Positions 35,296 through 45,283 of a stretch of DNA of 64,000 nucleotides are shown here, in pieces. Source of the stretch: Bradysia coprophila (taxonomy: Eukaryota > Arthropoda > Insecta > Diptera > Sciaridae); the NCBI RefSeq assembly GCF_014529535.1, contig NW_023503501.1, forward strand, positions 3,168,150 through 3,232,149, in the 5' to 3' direction. The position numbers and the translations under genes are program-made. Position 1 is the first letter of the stretch, and each line of letters starts with the position of its first letter. The notes under the pieces are model-generated. The model saw nothing but the letters and a program-made list of their open reading frames with translations, made no database searches and had not been told where the DNA came from.

Positions 35296-37167
35296 ATGGC
35301 GGATGGAAGGCGTAGCTTGAAACGTAATTCTTTGAATCAATCATTATTTGTGGATGTAGAGGATGTAGACTCGGATTCATTTCTTGAGGAAGATTCAGAC
35401 TCTGAATTTAGTGAAGAAACTGAAGACGAACATTTATTGGAAGATGATGATCCTCTCTATGACGAACATTTACCGGAAGATACTCTTCGCATGTATGAGA
35501 ACAGCGACCGTGTTGACTGTTCAGATTTAGAGAAAAATTGGTCTTGTGACGTCAGGGACATTCGCCAATTTCCATTTGCCACTGATCCGGAAGGAACAAT
35601 AACTATCGATATTACGAAAGATAGCAGTCCGAGGGATGTTTTCGACAACATACTTACTGGAGATATTATGGAAATGATTGTAAGTTCGACAAACGAATAT
35701 GGAAGAGAATTGTTTGCGAAGCCAGTGCCAGTCACGAGAAAGAGTCCAAAAGTAAATTTCTGCCCCACGGATATCACGGAAATGCATAAATTTTTCGGAT
35801 TATCGCTGCTTATGGCACAATGCAAGTTCCCAACAATCCGAAATGCTTTCTCTAAGCATCCACTATACTTTCATCCAATTTTTCCGGCAACAATGTCTGG
35901 AAGACGTTACCAAATGTTGCTTCGCACTTTCAATTGTCACACGCCATTTCATGAAGGGGAAAAGCAAGACAAATTGGTAAAAGTAAACCGCCTGGTAGAT
36001 GCTCTTATTAAAAGTTTCAATGCTGCTTACATACCCAGCAGAGATTTGTCATTAGATGAGTCCCTCCTTTTATTTAGAGGAAGACTTAGCTTTCGTCAAT
36101 TCATAAAAACCAAGGCAGCTAAGTATGGAATTAAGTTTTATGAGCTGACTACTGCTGACGGTTACGTTCTGAATATGATAATCTATCAAGGAAAAGATCC
36201 GAATTCGACAGAATCGGGCGGAAAAACTCAAAAAATTGTGGAAATACTGATGGAACCGTACCTTGATAGGGGCCATAATTTATTTATGGACAATTTTTAC
36301 AACAGCCTGACCCTATCGAATTATTTGCTGTCAAAACAAACTCACATCACAGGTACGCTAAGAGCTGACCGTAAATACAATCCAAAAGAAGTTGTCACAG
36401 CAAAATTGAAGAAGGGCGAAATTATATGGCGAAGAAACGGTGAAGTATATGTGACTAAATGGAAGGACAAGCGCGATGTACTCTCTATTTCAACGGCACA
36501 TCACCCTGAACTAGTATAAAAGTGAATTTGTAACTCGCTAACAACGATTCATTTTTGTCGACAATAGGTAGAAGCTGCAAATCGCTTTGGTGAAGTAAAA
36601 ATGAAACCAAAAGATGTCGTCAATTACAACAAAAACATGGGTGGAGTAGATCGCCTGGATCAAATGACGGCATATTACAGTTCCCCTCGGAAAACCATCA
36701 GATGGTACAAGAAAGTGCTTTTTCATTTACTGGATATGGCCGTGTGGAACTCCTACTTTTTGTATAGAAAATATCATCCGGGGACGTCTTTCTTAGAGTT
36801 TAGGGACTCGCTGATCATATCGTTGGTAAGAAGATGCGCATCAGAACAAAACATAGGCTAACAATCTAATCTATTATAGATACAGTTGCCACACTCTGTT
36901 CAAGAAGGTAAACAGCTGATTCAGTTCATTCCATCATCCGGTCGTCCTATTTCCAGCATTTGTGTGCCTATTCCTAAAATTGTTGAACCAACAAGCCTTC
37001 ACCTTATGGAGAAAATCCCTATTCCGGATAACTACAAGCCTACCCACTATCAACGATGCAAGAAATGTGTCGAGCAAAATATAAGAAAGGAAACTTGCTA
37101 TCGATGTTCTAGCTGTCCCGGGAAACCTGCAATGTGTCCACCTTGTTTTCAAAAAAACCACGAGTAA
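35296..37167 (+). CDS. piggyBac-family transposase, apparently intact, two introns
   Basis: Exons 35296-36513, 36568-36825 and 36880-37167 join across two 54-bp GT-AG introns in phase 0 into 587 residues, the usual piggyBac length. Order: acidic N-terminus (residues 20-60, rich in D/E), then the DDE_Tnp_1_7 catalytic domain. The three catalytic aspartates have clear candidates: LSLDESLLLFRGR (exon 1), GHNLFMDNFYNS (exon 1) and MGGVDRLDQM (exon 2). The C-terminus is a cysteine-rich zinc-binding domain with CKKC, CYRCSSC and CPPC. No stop or frameshift remains after splicing, although each intron carries an in-frame stop. I could not find piggyBac-like terminal repeats with TTAA close to the gene. 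It is either a recent element with unrecognised ends or a domesticated PGBD-type gene. Confidence 0.93.
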
Positions 37168-37193
37168 CTTCGATTGTAAACAAAGAGATTTTT

Positions 37194-37328
37194 AATTGTA
37201 AAAATGATCCTGGTACAAAATAAACGTTCCTGAAAACATCTAACTTTGAAGCGACTGCCAATAATTGTAAAAATAATCCTGGTACACAATAAACGTTCCT
37301 GTAAACATCTGTTTTTGGAGAGACTGCG
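37194..37328. repeat. Tandem duplication of the 3' polyadenylation region
   Basis: Two roughly 67-bp copies begin AATTGTAAAAAT(G/A)ATCCTGG and contain ACA.AATAAACGTTCCTG, so the transposase gene has two AATAAA signals in a row. Confidence 0.8.
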
Positions 37329-37713
37329 AAGTTTCTTCACTAAATTTCAGCTGATGTCAAATTTTCGAAGGAGAGACAAAAAATTCATCACTCGGTGGTC
37401 CATTGTTTGTGGGTCTTGAAAATTCCTGTTCCACCGATATTGAACCGTGAATTTGAATCTTGATCTTTTCACAACTTACTTTACTTCGAAAAGCATAAAT
37501 ACGGGAATATGATTTAGTTTTGTAAATCAAGTCCATCGACTCCGATGAAATAACTAAAAAATTTTTGGGGAAATTTGTTTATCCCATGGCTTTTAGGCCA
37601 TTTTGTTTTTTGACACTGACACTATAGTGTGTCACTTATCGCAGCCATCGATAAGTCGAAGCCGTAGGTATTTTTCGTCAAAGCTAGTACATTTTAGTAT
37701 TTACTTCGTCGTG

Positions 37714-38129
37714 TTAAGAGGCACCGGCACTTAGCTAAAATTGTAGCCTACATTTGCATGTTTCGTATTTCATTTTTGTTAATATCTTTTCATCAGAATC
37801 CTTTTTGAAAAATGTGCGACCGCAATTCCGACCACGAATGTGTTAGCTTTCAACAGAAAATAGTTTTGGTTTTAGTCGTTTGACCAGCTCTGAGAAAAGT
37901 GAGCAGTTTAATGAAATTTACATAAACTGCTCATTGTTCTCAGAGCTGGTCAAATTGCTGCAACCAAATCTATTTTCTGTTGAAAGCTAACACATTCGTG
38001 GTCGGAATTGCGGTCGTAAATTTTTCAAAAAGGATTCTGGTGGAAAGATATCATCAAAAGTAAACTAAAATCCAGTATTTAAAAATCGCCCTAATGTATG
38101 CTTTTCGGCAAAGTACCGGTGCCTCTTAA
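37714..38129. mobile_element. TTAA-flanked foldback element (piggyBac-like MITE)
   Basis: TTAA (37714-37717 and 38126-38129) encloses GAGGCACCGGCACTT and AAGTACCGGTGCCTC, a 15-bp inverted repeat with one mismatch. Long arms pair throughout: ATCAGAATCCTTTTTGAAAA, CGACCGCAATTCCGACCACG, GTTAGCTTTCAACAGAAAAT and CGTTTGACCAGCTCTGAG each have their inverse on the right. TTAA duplication is the hallmark of piggyBac-type integration. The element is non-coding, 408 bp, and lies 550 bp after the piggyBac transposase gene. A half copy is at 26364 and a diverged copy around 42370-42900. Confidence 0.9.
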
Positions 38130-38893
38130 GACATTAGACATACGAAAAATTTAATTTTTAAAATGAACAAACGTCAAACTTAGGCTTTGAAAAGATTTCA
38201 GTTAAATCATAGCACAGAACTAGTCACGAGAACAGAAATCTGTTCAAAGCTATGATTAAATCAATCGAAAGGTTCCATTCAAAAGTGGCACGTCCTTTAG
38301 AAAGTTTTAAAATAAAGAAGCGAGAGGTTCCTTTTAGAATTTAAAAAAAAAAACATTTCAATTTAAGCCAGGAATTTTCTCTGTGTGCAGTTTAGTTACA
38401 AAATCTATGACAGGTCTATTTTTTATGTTTATATTAACTTTCCCGACAATTTCCAGTTGTTGATATCAAAACGATCATAAACTTATTCTCTTACCTTTCA
38501 GGTTGCAGGCATTTTCCTTGAAAAATAAAAAAGACCTTGCCGGTGTCACCTGACATCGCAATTGAGCATGCAAATAATGTGAAATCTCAGTCATCAAATT
38601 CCTAGCGGAAGTTTTGCTGTCTGTGAAAAAGATGCAAACAAACAGCAATAATTTACAGCAATAAAAACAATAGCAGTCATCACAACTAGTCAACAGAACT
38701 GAGAAAGTATTTTTATGTGTTAGGTTCACCTTGCAGAGTTGTCATTTATTTTTCGGTTGCTGTTTTTCAACAACCAAAAACCATAACAAAATTAACCGTT
38801 TAAATACCTACACCGCATCTATACGGTGACATATCAAGTACAGTTCTTGTTAATTGAAGTAACATTAAATTTCCTTTAAATTTGTGTATCGAA
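38130..38893. other. Intergenic, upstream of the Fcp3C-like gene
   Basis: Holds a solo end of the ACACAGAGAAAATTCCTGG MITE family at about 38361-38390. A promoter for the next gene is expected within the last few hundred bases, but no clear motif was picked out. Confidence 0.35.
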
Positions 38894-39438
38894 ATGGCAA
38901 AATTTATTTTATGCACAGTGTTTGTGGCGTGTGTTTTATTACTGAATTCGAGTGAATCGTCCCAACAATTAAAGACGAACTTTGAAAATGCACTATCAAA
39001 ACTGCATATAAATACTTTGATGAAAGAACAAGTTCCATGCACTTGTGGAGTATTCTTAACCGGACAGTTCAAGCGCGGATCAAACGAACAACCGAAAGGA
39101 AACCCAGCCCTCATGTACGAACAAGACGTGCATTTTCCATGCAATCCAGCCGGCGTAAAACAATGCACGAACCGCTGTTTGGAAATGGTAAATGACTTTT
39201 TTCCTTGCTTAACGGCTCATCAAAAGAAATCCCTCAATTTGTGTGTTTCATTTAGATTGTAAAGCATTTGGCTAATTCACCAGCTATAGTTTGTGGTTTA
39301 ATGGATCGAGATTGTTACAAGGAGCGAGCGTACTTATTCATCCAAAATTGTAATTCGACGTGGATCAACACAAATCTATCGGCCGGACGAGAATTTTGCT
39401 GTAAGGATGGTCAACACTATAAATGTCCTTTGGTGTAA
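38894..39438 (+). CDS. Small secreted Cys-rich protein, follicle cell protein 3C-like
   Basis: Exon 1 is 38894-39187 and exon 2 is 39256-39438, joined in phase 0 across a 68-bp intron, giving 158 residues. The ATG at 38894 has a good context (GAAATGG). It opens a signal peptide: MAKF, a hydrophobic core to about residue 18, then small residues. The mature part holds about ten cysteines, with PCTCGVFLTGQFKRGSNEQP, FPCNPAGVKQCTNRCLEM, DRDCYKERAYLFIQNC and GREFCCKDG. The pattern matches my memory of the insect Fcp3C family (a secreted protein first known from Drosophila ovarian follicle cells), with some uncertainty. AATAAA follows at about 39492. Confidence 0.8.
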
Positions 39439-39699
39439 ATGGAACGTTGCCTTCGATGTGAATTGTGATAAAGCTTTTTTTTTACGGTTTTCTAATAAAA
39501 ACACGAAATGAAGAGCGCGTTCTTTACATAAAAAAGAAATTATTAAGAACTGCAGCAACAAAATGGTATCAAGAGTCGGAAAGTGCAATCGAAATATTTT
39601 AATGTTTTTTATCGCCACAAAGTGAAAGGTTTCGTTGAAAGTTTGAACAAATAATCCCTTTTAATATCTTGGCCAAAACTCATCATCACGGTACCAGTA
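39439..39699. other. 3' flank of the Fcp3C-like gene
   Basis: Polyadenylation signal near 39492, otherwise nothing recognised. Confidence 0.4.
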
Positions 39700-40330
39700 C
39701 TTGTTTTCAGAATGGTTTAACGAATGTGAAGAAAAATTTGATTTTTTTGGTGTTGAGAAGAAATTGTTATTTTCACAAGTAAGACAAGAAAATAGTCGTT
39801 TTCTTACCTCAACTGAAACGTCGAGAGCCTTGGTTGTGTTAAACTTTGTGTTGCCCTCGGGGGAAAGTAGGAATTTTCATTTTCTCGGGCGACTTGTAGC
39901 CCTCGCTACGCTCTAGCCACAAACAATAGCCTCGAAATGGAATTTCCACCTTTTTCGCCTCGAAATGGAATTTCCACCTTTTTCGCCTCGAAATGGAATT
40001 TCCACTCTTTTCCTGAGGTCAACACAATGTTTTTCAAAACAGTCCCTAAGTTTTAGCTGAGGTAAGAAAATGGCTCATGCCTGCTTTGTGAAAATAACTG
40101 TTGTTCACCGATGGGAGAAAATAGGAAATTCCAAAAAGATCGATGATTTCGCTCTAGTTGGAATTTCCTATTTCCCCTAGAGATGAACACAACTTTTTAA
40201 CATATATCTGCGAGGTATTATTTACCGCTTTTCTCCACGAAACGGCAATATTTTGCTTTACCATTTTTGAAAACATAAACAAAATGACAATTCAAGTGAG
40301 AAAAGTGGGAACTTTTTTCGCTGGAAATGT
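39700..40330. repeat. Mid-length dispersed repeat, copy 2, with internal 28-bp triplication
   Basis: It shares CTCGGG.GA.TTGT.GC.CTCGCTACG and ACATAAACAAAATGACAATTCAAGTGAGAAA (the latter inverted) with 11615-12175, and GGAGAAAATAGGAAATT with 31950-32230. At 39930-40011 the unit CCTCGAAATGGAATTTCCAC plus CTTTTTCG stands three times in tandem. Open frames over it are repeat by-products. Confidence 0.55.
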
Positions 40331-41329
40331 CATTCGGCCCGGACGTCAGAAAAAATTAATTTTCCTGTGTCTTATTGAGTGGAGAAACTAAGGTACTGCA
40401 CATATGAAAAATTACTTATACCATACCATATGGAATGATATAGTAAAGGCCCTGGGAACGAATCAAGGATACAGAAAACATATAAACCTAATACTGTTAA
40501 ATGAACTTCCATAATAAATAATCTTTCCGATCCTCTATGTTACTCGCAAGTAAATGCCACAAAGCAATTTCTCATGAACATAATGCGTATCATTATACTA
40601 ACGAAAAAAAAGCAACAACAACACACAATACCATTTCGTCTTTTCTACCATTCCATCAACATACTTTATGGATTATGTATTTTCTTCGTACAATTCAATG
40701 CGGTGGATGTAAGAAAAAGTTAAGTAACTTAAAGGCAAAGTCAATGTAAATATAAAAAAATGTATTTCTCGTCATAAGTTAAGGTCGACAACCCTTAATG
40801 TAACTGTTTCTATCTTTCTCCTCGTGTAAATTTATGTACAGAATTCTCATATATGAAATATATATACAGTCGGTATTAAGTACAGTGAGTACATGCGTCT
40901 TTTTTTTCGTTTGTTCTTCTTTTTTCATATTTTTTTTTCACAAACTGACACGAATCGGAATTTTTATTTGATGGAATCAAATAAATTTCTTTTATTAAAA
41001 TGAAGGTAAGTTTACGATTTGCATGTGTGGTTTTTCGGCCATATACACGATCGATATGCAGACAAAATTATTTATTCCGTTTGCGTTGCATCCTTTCGTG
41101 AATCGAAATTTATTTCGAAGGGAATTCAAAATGATATTTAGATGCAAAAAAATTTGATACTGACGCACCGTATGGCTAATTAGGATTGTTTTACAGGGAT
41201 GGCGAACCAGTCTCCAGATATGCAATGCACCAGTAATCGAACAACTATTGTTCTTTCATTGATAAATGTTTTATGAATGAAAGAATACTACTGGAACATG
41301 TCCGAAGACTGGTGTGGCAAGGAAAACAC
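40331..41329. other. Intergenic, no gene seen
   Basis: AT-rich with poly-T runs near 40900-40940. No exon recognised. Confidence 0.35.
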
Positions 41330-41640
41330 GAATGGCTGCAACTGTTTTCAGCTGGTCCACTCATCCAAACAAAACTTATAAATTATGTCTTAATGTGGTT
41401 TTACCATTGGACCTTGCAAGTGTGTAACTTGTCGAGCCGTATAAACAAGTAATAGTACATTATTGTCTTGCTGGGACATGATAACATGTGTGATGCATTC
41501 CTCGCTTTCGGCTCGAAATAAAACCTTTTCCCACCCGACTCAACAAAAAAATTCCCAACAAGGTCCTTTGTTGTATGGCGACCAGAAAATTTGAGAAACA
41601 TTTTCGGGCAGTATCACAAAAACGCAGTTTTGTTTGTATG
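41330..41640. repeat. CTTGCTGG foldback repeat, copy 2, beside a TTTTACCA..GGACC repeat
   Basis: 41440-41640 parallels 18660-18875 (TTGTCTTGCTGGGACATG, CCTCGCTTTCGGCTCG, TTCCCAACAAGG). The preceding 41330-41440 carries CAACTGTTTTCAGCTGGTCC, ACTC and GTGGTTTTACCATTGGACC, similar to parts of the SLC23 intron MITE at 29880-30190. Confidence 0.45.
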
Positions 41641-42369
41641 AATTGATCAGTTGAAACGAAATGAGTAACTTACTGCCTGTGTCTCATTTTATGTCGCCGG
41701 AAATAATGTCTTACGACAATTTGTTTTCTCATTCTCAGAAACAACATTTAAAGGATTAATTTCACGAGTCTATAACACTGGAATCGGATTAAAATTATAA
41801 GAAAATGTTGGGATAGCCATTATTAGATTTCTTGATTTTTTTCAGCATTTCTGGACAAAGAATGTCTGAGTCTGAGAATAGTGAGTAGGTAACCATTCCA
41901 ACACATAGTACCGATTTAGTAGCAGGTGACTTCAATCTCCTAGTAATTCTCTAAAGTTTTTTAAAATTCTCAACAATTTAAGAATTTTAAGACGAATCGA
42001 CACAACGCCTAAATTTTTGCGAAAAAGTGATATATTTTTGATGATAGCTTCGTATCCGCTGCCTTTCTGGGAAAAATGGGGACATCGTTTTGTGTCAAGA
42101 AGTGTTGGCTTTGTATAAAAATAATCAATGTTTGTGATGATGTGAGAAAACTCAAAATTTGGGCCAATTTTAGTGAACTATCGCGTTTTCTCGTAATAGG
42201 TTGCACCACAAACCTTTCTATTTTTACTCAAAGCCAACACATTTTAACGATGTTATCATCGAAAATACATTATTTTTTTCGCACAAACTTAAGCTACAAT
42301 TAAATTTAGCGTTATGTCGATTCGTCATGAATACTTTAATAAATTATCCTTTGTTGGAAAGCCTACATC
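41641..42369. other. Intergenic, no gene seen
   Basis: The phrase AA(A/T)..CCAACA.(T)TT occurs inverted around 42090-42250 (the minus frame at 42009-42209 and the plus frame at 42201-42303 encode similar FIFTQSQHFLT-like peptides), indicating a small inverted duplication. No gene. Confidence 0.35.
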
Positions 42370-42900
42370 AGGGCGTTCTTTAAGTACTGTATTTTCGCTG
42401 AAATCCTTTTTGGAAAATGTAAGACGACTGTACGTTCGTTCCAAGGTCATTTCGAAATATCAAATTTCATCCACAGAAGGCAACTTACAGGCTGACGAAA
42501 ATTGTAACAAAAAATTTACAAAAAAAATTGGTTGACATTAGGTTATGTCGTTTGTGTTGTTAAAGTTCGAGTTTACAGTTATTTGGAACAAACCTATAAC
42601 CACCACAAATGTTTTAGTTTTCAATAAAAAATAGATTTGTGTGTGGCAGTTTGAACCAAGGCTGTGAACTTTCGGGAGGTCACGCAGATCGCCATTTTCT
42701 TAGATATGCGGGAACACACCACTTCTGAAGATTTTACTTATAGAAAAACTCACCACATCGTCAACAGCGACGAGAATGACGAGGAGGTGAATTTTTGTAT
42801 GACATCCGCCATTTTATCATCAACTGAGGTGTGTCGCGCGCGTATCTGCATCTGCGTGACCCACCTGAAGTTTACAGCCTTGGTTTGACCAGTTCTGACA
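42370..42900. mobile_element. Diverged TTAA-family foldback relic
   Basis: GCTGAAATCCTTTTTGGAAAATG, CGTTCGTTCCAAGG, TCAATAAAAAATAGATTTG and, after a nested insertion, GTTTGACCAGTTCTGAC follow the order of motifs in the complete element at 37718-38125. It is degraded and interrupted by the hAT-like MITE at 42657-42882. Confidence 0.5.
42657..42882. mobile_element. hAT-like MITE nested in the TTAA-family relic
   Basis: The left end is CAAGGCTGTGAACTTTCGGG with AGGTCACGCAGAT. The right end ATCTGCGTGACCCACCTGAA with GTTTACAGCCTTG is its inverse. The flanks GTTTGAAC (42649-42656) and GTTTGACC (42883-42890) match in 7 of 8 bases. Removing the element restores GTTTGACCAGTTCTGA, the conserved phrase of the host repeat. 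Confidence 0.85.
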
Positions 42901-43875
42901 AAAGTCAACATTCTGTGTTCTTCTGAGTGATTAAGGAAAAAAAAAGTACTTTTTGCCCACGCTGCTAATAAATTTGTAAAATCATCCATCCTTTATATAG
43001 TTTATGCAGCACAAGGACCTATTAATATCAGCCAGACTTTTTTGAGTACTGGTCACATTTTTCCTGGTACACGAAATTATTTCAGTAGAGGAATTGAGTC
43101 TCAAATTTACACTACGAAGCAAATAAATAAATAAAATAAATACTTCGAAGCAGGACCAATTTTAGGACCATAAATTTCCAAAAATTCAAAAAAAAAATCC
43201 CTAAATATCCCGAAAATTCCTGAATAACTTCCGATCTACCACGAAAACATAAAAACCAACGGATGAACTTCGATCAATTGTTATTTTAGAGAAACGGAGA
43301 AACGTGACGGTACAATGAGGGAATTTAATTCCGCTAAAATAGGCACTGCTTCTAAGGTACATTCACTACTCATGCATCTTTAATGCGAGTAACAGTTTTT
43401 TAATGTTTGCGCGTCGGATGCAGAGTTAGTTCTAACAGTTAAGGTCACATTTTTACCCATTTTTCAACTGCTCATATCACAGAGGTGACGAATTTCAAAC
43501 CCAAGCAGACCCTATTTGTCCAAAAAACTACGCATTACCTTGCAATTACGTTTCTAAAGACACCCCACAAAGTACCTGAAATTTCCATAAGAAAAGTGGA
43601 TAGTTTCAATTTTCGATCACCATCAGCCACACAAGCGTCGGGAAAATTTTCTGGAAATGGTGTCGGATTCTCAGGACCAATACTTATCTAGGCGCAAATA
43701 AAAAAAATTCCGCTGGAAAATGTGTCCGATTTCGATAGGCTGTTCTTCAAAACAATCCCTCACATATCATTCTACAAAATCGTTATTTATTCATTGTCAC
43801 TTCGCCTTCGCCTTCGGATGACACTAATCACATAAAACGTTTAGTAAAAATAAATGCATCAAATTAGGAGTTTTA
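42901..43875. other. Intergenic, no gene seen
   Basis: No recognised exon. The AATAAA of the following minus-strand gene lies near 43785. Confidence 0.4.
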
Positions 43876-45283
43876 TCAAACAGGAACTGGTAAGCGAAAT
43901 CTCTGTCCATTAACAACGGTGGACGTACCTGGCTGAGTGTAGCTGGGTAGTGATGACAATATGAACTATCCAAGTATGAATGAGAACATGTGTTTTAAAG
44001 AAATCCTGGCAACTACAGGAAACCGACTACGGAAACTTACCTTCGGATTTTTCTGCAATGTGGACATGTATCCCAGGCACAGTGACTGTGTTGTATGACT
44101 CCAAAGTAATTCACCATCGCCGTTTCGCGGATCGTATACAATCGACAGAGCGCCTCCATATACTTCACGCAGCTGGGACAGGAACGGTGATTCGATAAAC
44201 TTTTCCTTGAATGTATTGTGCAGTGATGTGACGGGACATTCGCATCGTAACAGGTCGTCGACGATTTCTTTGGCTAGCAGCGTTTTCATCAAATATTCAC
44301 CATTTCCGGTGGTGCATGTTGCAGCAACTGAATCGGGTTTTGTTCGAGCCCAACAGCCAGCACCGTACGTAGCTGATTGACCAATGCGTCCGGAAATTTT
44401 TAAAATCAGTCCACCCGAACTACAACCAGCTACGCAGTTGCCATCCAAATCCACACAGACCGCACCCACTGTGTCCATGGGAGTTATTTTGATGTTGTAC
44501 AGGTTTTCGTATTGTTCGACATTGTTCCGGTAGTGGTCGTAGCATTTGGCGGCCTTGCGTGATATTAATTGTTTTGGTTCGACAATCGTCAGATTCATTT
44601 CTTTCGCATATTTCGATGCACCGTCACCTGAGATTTGTGCGGAGAGTGAATGTTATATCAATCGAAAAAATCCTCAAAGAAGGTGATGCAGTGTCTTGAC
44701 TACTCACACCTACCTGATAAAACCATTGGCGGTATTCGGTCTAATGTCAGCAATTTCGATTGTCTTTCGCATAATACTCGAGCCAATGATATTGGATTTT
44801 GAATGTTGGATACGTTTGTGCAAGCTCCATACTGCAATGTTGTCCCTTCCATTATGGATGCTGAAATTATAACATCCTGTCACATGAATGAAAGTTGTTT
44901 ATGTACGACGACACTATACCTTCGCATTCCACTTGTCTGTCCCATGTCAAATTTGAACCGAAACCTAATGGAAATCGGAGAGGAAAAACAAAAACAAAAA
45001 ATTGAAATTTATGTCGTCAAAGGGGCTAACTGAGACTCACCAGCATTTGTGTTTCCAGAATTTTCCAGACAAACGATTGCAGCCTCACATGCATCGAGAG
45101 TTGTGCCTCCGGCCTTTAAAATAGATGTCGCCTTTACGCAGGCCTCCTTGCACACACGTTTGTATTTCGTCTCATCAAGGCAATTACCCGCCCCTGGAAA
45201 ATGGTAAATCTTTGAATGTTGTTTCTTGACTTCGTCTGATGGAATTTTTTCTTACCAGTATGAACAGCAATAAAACCTGCCAT
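43876..45283 (-). CDS. Taspase1: Taspase 1 (threonine aspartase), complete, six exons
   Basis: Minus-strand exons: 45256-45283, 45041-45193, 44920-44964, 44714-44860, 44041-44627, 43876-43965. They total 1050 bp, 349 residues, with GT-AG junctions in frame. The N-terminus MAGFIAVHTGAGN is the family start. CEASIMEG marks the alpha subunit. TPMDTVGAVCVDLDGN carries the cleavage site and catalytic Thr (about residue 177), followed by SSGGLILKISGRIGQSATYG and LLWSHTTQSLCLGYMS. It is an N-terminal-nucleophile hydrolase that cleaves itself before this Thr and then cuts MLL/Trithorax-type and TFIIA precursors in the nucleus. It is shorter than human taspase 1 because the linker before the catalytic Thr is reduced. 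All key residues are present, so it is probably functional. Confidence 0.95.

Noticed and set aside
35457..35825. 122-codon minus-strand frame
   Set aside because: Antisense shadow of the piggyBac transposase.
38800..39168. 122-codon minus-strand frame
   Set aside because: Antisense shadow of the Fcp3C-like exon.
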